Assembly: GCA_051984675.1 (NCBI GenBank)
Contig: JBPYFK010000184.1
Coordinates: 15,203-79,202, forward strand
Length of the DNA: 64,000 bases
DNA from: JBPYFK01 sp051984675
GTDB lineage: Bacteria; Actinomycetota; Actinomycetes; Mycobacteriales; Pseudonocardiaceae
Direction of reading: 5' to 3'
Position 1 is the stretch's first letter, and each line of letters begins with the position of its first letter. Below are positions 27,025 to 35,314 of this stretch, in pieces. The notes beneath the pieces are model-generated. The model did not search any database, was not told the DNA's origin, and was given only the letters and a program-made list of their open reading frames with translations. Position numbers and translations under genes: made by a program.

Positions 27025-28217
27025 GTACACCGGATCTGCTGTACAGCGAGACCGAGGAGGATCTGCGGGCGACCGTGCGCCGGCTGTTCGAGGATCGCGC
27101 CGATGCCACCACCATATTGTCCAGGGTGGACTCCGATGAGCGCTACGACCTCGGGTTGTGGAAGACGATCGCGGGTGAACTCGGGCTGGCGGGTCTGATC
27201 GTCGGTGAGGAGCTCGGTGGTTCCGACGCGAGTGCACGCGAACTCGCGGTGGTGGCCGAGGAACTCGGACGCAGTGTCGCCCCGGTGCCGTTCCTGGGTA
27301 GCGCTGTCCTCGCCACGACCACCCTCCTCGGGTGCACCCAGACCCCGCAGGGTCGCGACACGCTGCGCGGGCTGGTGGAGGGCTCGCTGGTGGGCACACT
27401 CGCGGTCAACCTGACAACAACGCCCGGCGCCGAGTTCCCCACCGTCATCCAGGCCAGCAACGGTCGGCTCACCGGAACCGTCCGCGCCGTGGTGGACCTG
27501 GAGGTCGCCGACGTCGTCGTTGTCCCTGCCCGGGACGGAGACGGCCCCGCGCTGTACCTGCTCACCCTTCCCCAGGAGGGGGCCATCAGCACGCCGACCA
27601 CTCCGCTGGACCTCACGCGGGGAATCGGCTGCTTGGAGCTGAACTCCGCGCAGGCGCAACGAATCGCGACGGGTGACGTCGCCGTGTCCGCGCTCCGACG
27701 GGCGCTGACGACTGGGGCGGCGATCCTGGCCTCCGAGCAGGTCGGGCTCGCCCAGTACTGCCTTGAGTCCACAGTGGATTACCTGAAGACGCGGTACCAG
27801 TTCGGCAGACCGGTCGGCTCCTTCCAGGCACTCAAGCACCGGCTCGCCGACCTGTGGGCGGGGGCGAGCAACGCCAACGCGGTCGCTCGGCATGCCGCCG
27901 GCACGCTCGCCGGCAGCCAACAGGACCTCGCTGAAGGCCAACTGGACGAGGAGCAAGTCGAGGCCGAGCTGGCAGCCGCCCTGGCACAGGCATACTGCTC
28001 GGATCTCGCGGTCCTGGCCGCCGAGGAGACCGTGCAGCTGCACGGCGGTATCGGCATGACCTGGGAGCACCCGGCACACCTGTACCTGGGCCGGGCCAAG
28101 AGTTCCCAGCTCGCGTTCGGCACCCCCGCCCGGCACCGGACGAGGATCGCCGAACTCGTCGGCCTGCCCGCCCCCGAAGCCTCCCCGCCCTCCACCCGAC
28201 CCGGCAGCAAGGAGTGA
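27021..28217 (+). CDS. Acyl-CoA dehydrogenase, partner subunit without E-G-T motif
   Basis: 398 residues from a TTG start that overlaps the previous stop (TTGA) and has AAGGAG eight bases upstream. ACAD fold features: GLAGLIVGEELGGS, SEQVGLAQYCLE, QFGRPVGSFQALKHRLADLW and QLHGGIGMTWEHPAHLYLGRAKS. The usual E-G-T-S catalytic motif is absent at the C-terminus and the middle domain lacks a standard substrate loop, as in beta-subunits of heterotetrameric dehydrogenases. The four-base overlaps on both sides tie it to the catalytic subunit and the hydratase. Confidence 0.9.
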   Translation: MSTPDLLYSETEEDLRATVRRLFEDRADATTILSRVDSDERYDLGLWKTIAGELGLAGLIVGEELGGSDASARELAVVAEELGRSVAPVPFLGSAVLATTTLLGCTQTPQGRDTLRGLVEGSLVGTLAVNLTTTPGAEFPTVIQASNGRLTGTVRAVVDLEVADVVVVPARDGDGPALYLLTLPQEGAISTPTTPLDLTRGIGCLELNSAQAQRIATGDVAVSALRRALTTGAAILASEQVGLAQYCLESTVDYLKTRYQFGRPVGSFQALKHRLADLWAGASNANAVARHAAGTLAGSQQDLAEGQLDEEQVEAELAAALAQAYCSDLAVLAAEETVQLHGGIGMTWEHPAHLYLGRAKSSQLAFGTPARHRTRIAELVGLPAPEASPPSTRPGSKE

Positions 28218-28219
28218 TG

Positions 28220-28672
28220 ATGCGAGTTTTCTCCGATGTGGACGACATCTACGCGGCTAAGGGTGAGTCGCTCGGGACCAGCGAGTGGCACACGATCACC
28301 CAGGAGCAGGTGAACCAGTTCGCCGAAGCCACGCTGGATCACCAGTGGATTCACGTGGACCCGGATCGGGCCGCACAGGGCCCCTTCGGCACCACCATCG
28401 CCCACGGTTTCCTGACGTTGAGCCTGCTCTCCGCGCTGAACACGCAGACCTACCGGTTCGAGGGCGTCAAGATGGGCATCAACTACGGGCTCAACAAGGT
28501 CCGCTTCCCGAACCCGGTTCGGGTCGGCTCGCGGGTGCGCTCGCACACCGAGCTCACCGACGTCACCGAGGTGGCGGGCGGACTGCAGCTGACCATCAAG
28601 TCGACCGTGGAGATCGAAGGGGAGGACAAGCCAGCCTGTGTCGCGGAAGGACTTTCGCGGCTCGTGCTGTGA
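28220..28672 (+). CDS. MaoC-like (hotdog) enoyl-CoA hydratase
   Basis: 150 residues. Hydratase-2 motif: DHQWIHVD near residue 42 followed by GPFGTTIAHGFLTLSL, giving the catalytic Asp/His pair of (R)-specific enoyl-CoA hydratases; the remainder is a single hotdog domain. It would add water to the enoyl-CoA produced by the preceding dehydrogenases. ATG 28220 is five bases from the AAGGAG site; GTG/ATG just upstream are too close. Last gene of the operon started at operator A. Confidence 0.92.
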   Translation: MRVFSDVDDIYAAKGESLGTSEWHTITQEQVNQFAEATLDHQWIHVDPDRAAQGPFGTTIAHGFLTLSLLSALNTQTYRFEGVKMGINYGLNKVRFPNPVRVGSRVRSHTELTDVTEVAGGLQLTIKSTVEIEGEDKPACVAEGLSRLVL

Positions 28673-28834
28673 GTCGCCGTCTCTCCACCCGGTGAATCCG
28701 CCCGCCGGTTCTGTCCGAAATACACGCCACGTTTCGTGATCACCGCTGAACCGGAGGTCCAACGAAGCGTTGAAACAGCCCGGAAAACGCCGATGCGGGC
28801 TGGCGTCGAGCGCATCGCGGCCACTAAAACCTGC

Positions 28835-28859
28835 GTGGCCCACGGACCACGTGGGCCGC
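28835..28859. terminator. Hairpin between the MaoC gene and a small peptide ORF
   Basis: GGCCCACG-GACCA-CGTGGGCC, 8-bp stem plus two flanking pairs, 162 bp after the MaoC stop and 32 bp before the ATG of the acidic peptide. Either the operon terminator or an attenuator for the peptide. Confidence 0.55.
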
Positions 28860-28891
28860 AGACACCCCAACGTCAGGATTTGGAGGCCGCG

Positions 28892-29014
28892 ATGAGCGAC
28901 ATCCCCGAGAACGAGCCGAAGGCCGAGGCCGTCGAGGACCTGGACATCCTCCAGGCAGCAACCGCCGACGATCGGGCCACCGAGGCCAGCGAGGAGCCGG
29001 CGGAGGAGGTCTGA
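28892..29014 (+). CDS. Candidate 40-residue acidic peptide
   Basis: Begins MSDIPENEPKAEAVEDLDIL and ends EEPAEEV; very acidic, without Cys or aromatic residues. The ATG has TTGGAGG seven bases upstream, and the ORF lies between two hairpins (28835-28859 and 29040-29073), so it looks like a self-contained expressed unit. I do not recognise a family. It could be a leader-like peptide, a small acidic regulator, or chance. Confidence 0.4.
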   Translation: MSDIPENEPKAEAVEDLDILQAATADDRATEASEEPAEEV

Positions 29015-29039
29015 CCTCGGTCCGTGTGATCCCTACGTC

Positions 29040-29073
29040 GGGCCGCTGGACGTCACACCACGTCCAGCGGCCC
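29040..29073. terminator. Bidirectional terminator between convergent small ORFs
   Basis: Perfect 14-bp stem GGGCCGCTGGACGT, loop CACACC, ACGTCCAGCGGCCC. It follows the acidic-peptide stop by 25 bp and overlaps the 3' end of the minus-strand peptide ORF. Confidence 0.8.
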
Positions 29074-29172
29074 GGCTGCGTCTGGGCAGCTGAGCGTCGA
29101 TCCAGTCGCCCGTTCGCAAACCGAGGCCCGAATTAGCGTCTTGCTCCCGGCGGATGGTTCCGTCGCAGTCAT
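29053..29172 (-). CDS. Candidate 39-residue peptide with two cysteines
   Basis: Begins MTATEPSAGSKTLIRASVC; the second half carries Ser/Thr/Cys residues (ATGSTLSC) and ends AAGPLDVV. The ATG has a textbook ACAGGAGG five to six bases upstream and an AT-rich promoter-like stretch (29190-29235) behind it; the stop falls inside the terminator hairpin. The leader/core look is reminiscent of ribosomally made, modified peptides, but no modifying enzyme is adjacent, so this is only a candidate. Confidence 0.4.
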   Translation of the reverse strand: MTATEPSAGSKTLIRASVCERATGSTLSCPDAAGPLDVV

Positions 29173-29243
29173 CCTCACCTCCTGTTGCGGATTTCATCGT
29201 AAATAGAACTTTTGACAACTGAAAGCGTCGTTTTTGGCGACCT

Positions 29244-30059
29244 TTGCTTCAGATTACGCAGAACCGCGACACCGGACGGTTGCTGATCTCGCACCCGCAG
29301 CCGAGCATGGTGTCGATCACCGATTCGGTCCGCGCGGGCTTCGAGGTGGCCCGGGCCGCCGCCGACGACCTCAAGCGCGTGCACCTCGAACTGGGTGGGA
29401 AGGCACCGGTGCTCGTCTTCGACGACGCGGACATCGCGGCGGCGGCCGAAGGCATCGCCACCGCCGGCCAGGACTGCACCGCCGCGACGCGGGTTCTCGT
29501 CCAGCGGGACGTACACGACGAGTTCGTCGCCGCGCTCACCGAGCAGGCGCGCAGGACCCGGACCCGCCCACCCAGCGACACCGAAGCGGACTTCGGCCCG
29601 GTCAACAGCGCGGCGCAGCTGGAGCGGATCATGGGATTCGTGGACCGGCTGCCCGACCACGCGACGGTCCACTGTGGTGGATCGCGGGTCGGGTCAGCCG
29701 GGTTCTTCTACGCTCCCACGGTCGTTTCCGGCCTCCGGCAGGACGACGAGATCGTGCGGAACGAGGTGTTCGGACCAGTCCTGACCGTGCAGGAGTTCGC
29801 CGACGAACCGGAGGCGTTCGAGAAGGCCAACGACGTCCGGTACGGCCTGGCCGCCTCGGTGTGGACCGCCGACCACGGCCGTGCCATGCGAGCGTCGGCC
29901 GACCTGGACTTCGGCACGGTGTGGATCAACACGCACATCCCGCTGGTGGCCGAGATGCCGCACGGCGGGTTCAAGCACTCCGGCTACGGCAAGGACCTGT
30001 CGCTGTACGGGCTGGAGGACCACACCCGCGTCAAGCACGTCATGACCAGCCTCGGCTGA
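29244..30059 (+). pseudogene. 5'-truncated aldehyde dehydrogenase (gamma-aminobutyraldehyde dehydrogenase type)
   Basis: Only the C-terminal ~265 of the usual ~475 residues remain. The frame starts at a TTG with no ribosome binding site and enters the family alignment mid-protein (NRDTGRLLISHP). LELGGKAPV, GQDCTAATRV with the catalytic Cys, NEVFGPVLTVQEF and GGFKHSGYGKD are intact, but the segment before the Cys, normally G-Y-x-N-A-G-Q, is shortened (EGIATAGQDC), an apparent six-residue in-frame loss. The NAD-binding N-terminal half is absent and is not found upstream, where the peptide ORFs lie. I judge it non-functional. Confidence 0.85.
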
Positions 30060-30103
30060 CCTCCGTGCGAGGGGTCGGCGGCGTGAGCCAGCTGCCCAGT
30101 GGT

Positions 30104-31087
30104 TCAGCCGCCGAGCACGACCCGGCCCACCGTCTTGCCGTCGCCGACCCGTTGCACGCCGTCCGCCAGCTCGTCGAGAGCGAGCGTCTCGCTGATCAGC
30201 GGCTTGATCTCACCCCGGTCAGCCATGGCGACCAGCTCGGTGTGTGCCTGCCGGACCGCCTGCGGATCGCGCTCGTTGTACAGGCCCCAGTGCAGCCCGA
30301 CGATCGAGTAGTTCTTGATCAGGGCGTGGTTGAGACCGGGCGACTGGATGGTGCCGCCGGCGAACCCGATCAGCAGGATGCGACCTTCGAAGGCGATGCA
30401 CTTGGTGGAGCGCATGTAGGTGTCCCCGCCGACCGGGTCGTAGACGACGTCAGCGCCCTTGCCGCCGGTGACGTCCTTGACCACGGCGACGAAGTCCTCG
30501 GCGTGCCGATCCACGACGACGTCCGCGCCGAGCTGGCGGGCGAACTCGGCCTTGTCCGGGCCACCGACGACCCCGATCACCTGAGCCCCGGCGGCCTTGC
30601 CCAGCTGGATCGCCGCGCTGCCGACGCCGCCTGCCGCAGCGTGCACGAGCAGCGTCTCGCCGGCGCGCAGACCGGCCCTTCGATGCAGGCCGAACCAGCC
30701 GGTCTGGTAACCGATGAACAGCGCCGACGCCTCCGCGTCGGTGAGACCCGCCGGAGCCGGGAACACCCTGCTGGCCTCCATCAGTGCCAGCTCCCCGAAT
30801 CCGCCCGCCGGCAGGGCCGCACCACCGAGGACCCGGTCACCGACCGCAAGACCGTCCACATCGGAACCGAGCGCGACGATCTCGCCGCACAGCTCGACAC
30901 CCGGCGTGAACGGCAGCGGCGGCTTGACCTGGTACTCGCCCCGGCACAGCAGCACGTCCGGGAAGTTGACCGGGCAGGCCAACACCCGGACCAGAACCTG
31001 CCCCGATCCCGGCTCGGGATCGGGGAGGTCCTCCAGGAGCAGCACATCCTTGGGCTGCCCGAGTTCGTTCACCCGCCATGCCCGCAC
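30104..31087 (-). CDS. Quinone oxidoreductase-like MDR-family reductase (zinc-free)
   Basis: 327 residues. GroES-like N-terminal domain (GVELCGEIVALG near residue 62) without structural zinc cysteines, then the Rossmann domain with AAAGGVGSAAIQLGKAAGAQ near residue 148. Relatives reduce quinones or enoyl/acryloyl thioesters with NADPH. Operator B lies 30 bp upstream, putting it in the regulon of the acyl-CoA genes although it is separately transcribed; an enoyl-CoA reductase or acryloyl-type role would fit that setting. Confidence 0.9.
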   Translation of the reverse strand: MRAWRVNELGQPKDVLLLEDLPDPEPGSGQVLVRVLACPVNFPDVLLCRGEYQVKPPLPFTPGVELCGEIVALGSDVDGLAVGDRVLGGAALPAGGFGELALMEASRVFPAPAGLTDAEASALFIGYQTGWFGLHRRAGLRAGETLLVHAAAGGVGSAAIQLGKAAGAQVIGVVGGPDKAEFARQLGADVVVDRHAEDFVAVVKDVTGGKGADVVYDPVGGDTYMRSTKCIAFEGRILLIGFAGGTIQSPGLNHALIKNYSIVGLHWGLYNERDPQAVRQAHTELVAMADRGEIKPLISETLALDELADGVQRVGDGKTVGRVVLGG

Positions 31088-31116
31088 GCGAAGCCACCTC
31101 TCTCAGCGAAGTCAAG

Positions 31117-31130
31117 ACCGACTAGTCGGT
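31117..31130. promoter_or_regulatory. Operator B of the acyl-CoA regulon
   Basis: Perfect 14-bp palindrome ACCGACTAGTCGGT, 30 bp upstream of the quinone-oxidoreductase-like gene; read on the minus strand it sits in CATACCGACTAGTCGGT, sharing the CAT flank of operator A. Confidence 0.88.
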
Positions 31131-31249
31131 ATGAAGTGATGCAGTGTGCACTCTAGCTCGTTCGCTACTTTTCAGTAAGCCACTTGGGTGCGGCATCCAG
31201 CTTGTGCCACCACCGCCCACCACTCGGCAGGTGGGTACTTCCCACCGCC

Positions 31250-31837
31250 TCAGGCGCGCAGGCCGCCCATCAGCAACTCGGCGAACTCCTCCCCGACCTG
31301 CTCGGCCGTGAGCGGGCCGTCCTTGCGGAACCAGCTGCCCAGGTGGTGCACCGCGCCGAAGAAGTAATCGACCACCAGATCGGCGGACTTGTCCGAGCGG
31401 AACACCCCGCTCTTCTGCCCTTCCTCGACGAGCTGACGCACCCGCTCGTGGTAGCGGCGCCGCTCGGCCCGCACCTCGGCCCGCTTGTCCGGGTGCAGCA
31501 TGTGCATCGAACGGAAGAAGATGATCGTGTCTTCCAGATTCTCCGCCGTGGTGGCGACCACGTCCACAGCCACCGCTCGGAGCCGGTCCTCGGCGTCGCC
31601 CGGTCCATCCGCCAGACGACTCATGCGCTCGGTCTGCAGCCGCAGCACGCGAGCGTAGATCTCGTACAGCAGGTCGTCCTTGGAGCCGAAGTAGTGATAC
31701 ATCGCTCCCTTGGTGACGCCGGCAGCGTCCACGATCTGCTGCACCGAGGTGCTCTCGAACCCCTGCTCAGCGAACAACCGGGTCGCTGCGGCGAGCAGTC
31801 GCTCCGGCACCGACGACCCAGCGTTGTCGCTCACCAC
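31250..31837 (-). CDS. TetR/AcrR regulator, probable repressor of the acyl-CoA regulon
   Basis: 195 residues. Helix-turn-helix near residues 28-50 (TSVQQIVDAAGVTKGAMYHY then FGSKDDLLYE), the KstR2/FadR-like TetR type that senses acyl-CoA. It is the last gene of the synthetase-SDR-SDR set (57 bp after the second SDR) and lies between operators B and C. With no other TetR gene within this block, it is the natural owner of the three ACCGACTAGTCGGT sites; this assignment is inference. Confidence 0.9.
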   Translation of the reverse strand: MVSDNAGSSVPERLLAAATRLFAEQGFESTSVQQIVDAAGVTKGAMYHYFGSKDDLLYEIYARVLRLQTERMSRLADGPGDAEDRLRAVAVDVVATTAENLEDTIIFFRSMHMLHPDKRAEVRAERRRYHERVRQLVEEGQKSGVFRSDKSADLVVDYFFGAVHHLGSWFRKDGPLTAEQVGEEFAELLMGGLRA

Positions 31838-31894
31838 GTTCTCCGTTTCCTGCTCGTGGGGCCCAGCAGGCTCGAGGAGCCCAACAGGCTCGAT

Positions 31895-32677
31895 TCAGTC
31901 GTGTTCAGGGTATCCCGCGACATTGCGCCAGAGCTTGCGCATCCCCGCCAGCCACTGGTCGGGAGCCGAAGCACGGGTCGCGTAATACCCGGCGACCTCC
32001 TCATGCGGGAGGATCAGGAAGGGACCGTCCGCCAACGCTTCAACGACTGTCTCGGCGACCTGTTCCGGTTCGATGGCGTTGGTGTCGAGGATCTTCTTGC
32101 CGGTCTCCCCGCTGCCGTCGAGCATCGGGGTTCGCACGCCCTGCGGGCACAGCGCCTGCACCCGAATGCCCTGGTCGCCGTAGGTCGCCGACAGCCACTC
32201 GGCGAAAGCGAGGGCGCCGTGCTTGGTCACCGAGTACGGCGCTGCCCCGAGCATCGTGAGCAGCCCCGCCGCCGAGACCGTCGCCAGGAAGTGCCCGCCC
32301 CCGCGCTCCAGCCAGTGCGGCAGCAGCGCGCGAGCCGCGCGGACGTGCGCCATCACGTTGACTTCCCATGCCTGCGCCCACGCCTCCTCCGGGGCTTCCG
32401 GGCCACCGCCGATGGCCACGCCCGCGTTCGCGCAGAACAGGTCGACCCGTCCACAGTGGTCGATCGCCCGCTCGACCAGCTCCCGCGCTCCGCGCTCGCT
32501 GGCCGCGTCCCCGGGCACGGCAAGACCGCCGACGTCGTCGGCGACCCGCCGCGCCGCGCCCGCGTCGATGTCGTTGACGACCAGCGTCGCGCCCTCGGCG
32601 GCGAACCGGCGCGCCATCGCCGCGCCGATCCCGCTGCCGCCGCCGGTCACTACCACGAAGGTGTTCGAAAGACGCAT
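31895..32677 (-). CDS. Short-chain dehydrogenase/reductase
   Basis: 260 residues. TGGGSGIGAAMA nucleotide loop, NAGVAIGGGPEA, catalytic Ser in ATVSAAGLLTM and Tyr-x3-Lys in PYSVTKHGA. A C-terminal extension beyond the SDR core (PHEEVAGYYATRA...) is typical of actinobacterial SDRs of lipid/steroid-like degradation clusters. ATG 32677 follows the previous stop by one base and has GGAGG upstream. Substrate presumably a hydroxyacyl-CoA or alcohol of the pathway. Confidence 0.9.
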   Translation of the reverse strand: MRLSNTFVVVTGGGSGIGAAMARRFAAEGATLVVNDIDAGAARRVADDVGGLAVPGDAASERGARELVERAIDHCGRVDLFCANAGVAIGGGPEAPEEAWAQAWEVNVMAHVRAARALLPHWLERGGGHFLATVSAAGLLTMLGAAPYSVTKHGALAFAEWLSATYGDQGIRVQALCPQGVRTPMLDGSGETGKKILDTNAIEPEQVAETVVEALADGPFLILPHEEVAGYYATRASAPDQWLAGMRKLWRNVAGYPEHD

Positions 32678-32678
32678 G

Positions 32679-33434
32679 TCACACACCTCCGGTCAACGTC
32701 ACGCCACCGTCGAGCACCAGAACCTGACCGGTAATCCACGACGCCTCGTCGGAGAGCAGGAACGCGACAGCGCCGTTGATGTCGGAGGGAACGCCGAGCC
32801 GGCGCAGGGGGTAGCGCGCCGCGACCTCTTCCTCCTGGCCCTCGTAGAGGGCGGTGGCGAACTGCGTCTTCACCACGGCGGGCGCGATGGCGTTGACCCG
32901 GACTCCGGGGGCCAACTCGAGCGCCAGCTCCTGGGTGATGTGGATGAGCATCGCCTTGCTGGCTCCGTAGAAGCCGATCCCGGGCGCCGGCCGCAGGCCG
33001 CCCAGCGACGCGACGTTGACCACCGACCCGCCGTGCTCGCCCATCCATGCCCGGTGCACCTGCTGGGTCCACGACAGCGCCGACAGCGCGTTCACCTCGA
33101 AGATCTTGCGGGCGACATCGTGATCCAGCTCGATCATCGGCCCGAACGCCGGGTTGATCCCGGTGTTGTTGACCAGCATGTCCACCCGGCCGAAGGCATC
33201 CATGGCCCGGGCCACGGCCTCCTGCTGGTGCTGCACGTCGTCGGCCTTGCCCGGCACCGCGATGGCGTGCTCGGCACCGCCGAGCGACTCCACCGCCTCG
33301 TTCAGGGCGTCCGGCTTGCGCGCCGTCAGGCACACTCGGGCGCCCTCGGCCACCAGCTTCTCGGCGATCCCGAGTCCGATGCCCCGGCTGGCGCCGGTCA
33401 CGATCGCCACCCGGCCGTCGAACCGCTTGCTCAT
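32679..33434 (-). CDS. SDR, FabG type
   Basis: 251 residues. TGASRGIGLGIA, NNTGINPAFGP, catalytic Ser in NVASLGGLRPA and Tyr-x3-Lys in FYGASKAM, closing with GQVLVLDGGVTLTGG. Starts with an ATGA overlap with the synthetase stop, with GGAGAAAGGA upstream. Likely a 3-hydroxyacyl-CoA dehydrogenase step of the same pathway; the three SDRs in the regulon may act on different positions of the substrate. Confidence 0.92.
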   Translation of the reverse strand: MSKRFDGRVAIVTGASRGIGLGIAEKLVAEGARVCLTARKPDALNEAVESLGGAEHAIAVPGKADDVQHQQEAVARAMDAFGRVDMLVNNTGINPAFGPMIELDHDVARKIFEVNALSALSWTQQVHRAWMGEHGGSVVNVASLGGLRPAPGIGFYGASKAMLIHITQELALELAPGVRVNAIAPAVVKTQFATALYEGQEEEVAARYPLRRLGVPSDINGAVAFLLSDEASWITGQVLVLDGGVTLTGGV

Positions 33435-35122
33435 GCGCGTCCTTTCTCCTGGTTTCGTTCCCGAGGACCGGTGTCCCTCAGCTGCCGCCGGAGGATCTTG
33501 CCGGTCGCTGTTTTCGGCAGATCGTCGAGGATTTCGACCTCGCGCGGGTACTTGTAGGCGGCGAGCTGCTGCTTGCAGTGCTCCACCAGCTCGGGCCCGG
33601 TGGCCTGCTGGCCGGCGGCAAGACTGACGAAGGCGCGGACGGTTTCACCGCGATACGCATCCGGTATCCCGACCACGGCCGCCTCCCGGACGGCGGGGTG
33701 TCCGTAAAGGACGTCCTCCACTTCACGCGGCCACACCTTGAACCCGGAGGCACTGATCATGTCCTTCTTCCGGTCCACGACGTAGAACCAGCCCTCGGAG
33801 TCCATGAAACCCACGTCACCGGTGTGCAGCCGGCCGCCGTCAATCGACGCCGCGGTCTCGTCCGGTTTGTTCCAGTACGCGGGTACCACCATCGGACCCT
33901 CGATCACGATCTCGCCGATCTCTCCCGCCGGCAGGTCCTTGCCGTCGTTGTCGACGATGCGCAGCACCGTGTTCAGCGTAGGCACGCCGACGCTCAGCGT
34001 GCCGGACGCGGGATCGACGGGTGCTTCCCGGCCGGCGGGCGTGGAGGTCGCGGTGGCCGTGGTCTCGGTCAGGCCGTAGCCGTTACGGATGTAGTGGCCG
34101 AAGCGCTGCCGGAACGCCTCCACGACGGCCGACGGCAGCGGCGCGCCGCCCGAGTAGACGGCGCCCAGCGAGGCGAAATGCTCGCGGGTGACGTCAGGAT
34201 GGTTCATCAGCGCCATGTATGCCGTGGACGGACCCACCATGAAGTACGGCTGATGCTCCCGCAGGGCGTCGAGCACCACTCCCGGCTCGAACCGGTACGC
34301 GAGGTCGAGCGTGCCGCCGAGGCTCAGGGTCGCCCCGAGCTGGCAGACCATGCCGGTGATGTGAAACAGCGGAGCCAGCGCGAAGATCGCCGCCCCCTCC
34401 GGCGCCCGGGAGGAGGACCTGATCCCCTCGGCGTTGAAGCAGACGTTGCCGTGCGTGTTCGTGGCGCCTTTGGGCACACCGCTGGTTCCGGATGTGTACG
34501 TCAGGAGCGCGACGTCGCTGCTCGCGAGCGTGACCTCCGGTGGGGTGTCATTCTGGCGCGCTCGCGCCACGGCGAGCAGGTCGGCGGCGTCGGGGGCGGA
34601 CACCCGCTCAGTCGCGGCGAAAAGCCGGGGGTCGTGACGGGTCTGCAGATCCAGCTCGCTGGTGGTGAGGGAGATGCGGACGCCGGCCTCGCGGGCGATC
34701 GGCCCGAGCACGTCCCGCCACCCCTGCTCCGACGACACGACCGCCGCCGGGGCCGCGTCTGGCAGGATCGTCGTCAGCTCGCGGCTGCGGTACATCGGGT
34801 TGAGCGGCACCACGATCCCGCCGGCCTTCCAGCCGGCCAGCAGCGCGATGACGAACTGCGGCACGTTCTGCAGGTACAGCGCGAGCCGGTCACCCGCGCG
34901 GAAGCCCTGTTCCAGCAGGTAGCTGGCCAACCCGTCGCTGAGCGCGTCCAACTCGGCGTAGCTGACCGTGGCGTCGAAGTACGTCAGCGCCGCGCGGTCC
35001 GGTACCCGCGCGAGCGTCGCATCGAACAGCGACAGCATGTCCTGGAACTGCGGCGTGAGCTGCTGCGGGACGTCGGGGTCGTAGAGCGCCAGCCACGGGC
35101 GCTGGTCGTAGATGCTGCCCAT
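33431..35122 (-). CDS. Acyl-CoA synthetase (AMP-forming, ANL superfamily)
   Basis: 563 residues. Adenylation motifs in order: LTYTSGTSGVPKG near residue 205 (A3), YGLTETTA near residue 350 (A5), GEIGEIVIEGP, HTGDVGF, DRKKDMISASGFKVWPREVE and the catalytic lysine in PKTATGKILRR at the C-terminus. It activates a carboxylic acid to its CoA thioester with ATP, the entry step for the pathway. First gene of the minus-strand operon; operator C lies 38-58 bp upstream of its ATG. It occupies the role that LvaE has in levulinate catabolism, but the substrate is not deducible. Confidence 0.93.
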   Translation of the reverse strand: MGSIYDQRPWLALYDPDVPQQLTPQFQDMLSLFDATLARVPDRAALTYFDATVSYAELDALSDGLASYLLEQGFRAGDRLALYLQNVPQFVIALLAGWKAGGIVVPLNPMYRSRELTTILPDAAPAAVVSSEQGWRDVLGPIAREAGVRISLTTSELDLQTRHDPRLFAATERVSAPDAADLLAVARARQNDTPPEVTLASSDVALLTYTSGTSGVPKGATNTHGNVCFNAEGIRSSSRAPEGAAIFALAPLFHITGMVCQLGATLSLGGTLDLAYRFEPGVVLDALREHQPYFMVGPSTAYMALMNHPDVTREHFASLGAVYSGGAPLPSAVVEAFRQRFGHYIRNGYGLTETTATATSTPAGREAPVDPASGTLSVGVPTLNTVLRIVDNDGKDLPAGEIGEIVIEGPMVVPAYWNKPDETAASIDGGRLHTGDVGFMDSEGWFYVVDRKKDMISASGFKVWPREVEDVLYGHPAVREAAVVGIPDAYRGETVRAFVSLAAGQQATGPELVEHCKQQLAAYKYPREVEILDDLPKTATGKILRRQLRDTGPRERNQEKGRA

Positions 35123-35160
35123 GGAACCTCCGTCAGACTCATCAGACCGTCACACTTCAC

Positions 35161-35180
35161 CAGACCGACTAGTCGGTCTG
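35161..35180. promoter_or_regulatory. Operator C of the acyl-CoA regulon
   Basis: Perfect 20-bp palindrome CAGACCGACTAGTCGGTCTG upstream of the acyl-CoA synthetase operon. It is the most symmetrical of the three sites. Confidence 0.9.
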
Positions 35181-35314
35181 TTCAGTCAACGGCCTCACGT
35201 GCCGGACGTCAAGAGGCCACCGGACATCAAGGGGCCAAACATCAACCCCACAACACGCGCACGCTCGCGCACGTTTCGGCGCACCATCCGGGCCTGGGGC
35301 GTTAGTCTGGGGCT

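Noticed and set aside
28736..28891. Longer version of the acidic peptide starting at 28736
   Set aside because: Would be translated through the 28835-28859 hairpin and lacks a Shine-Dalgarno site; the ATG at 28892 has one.
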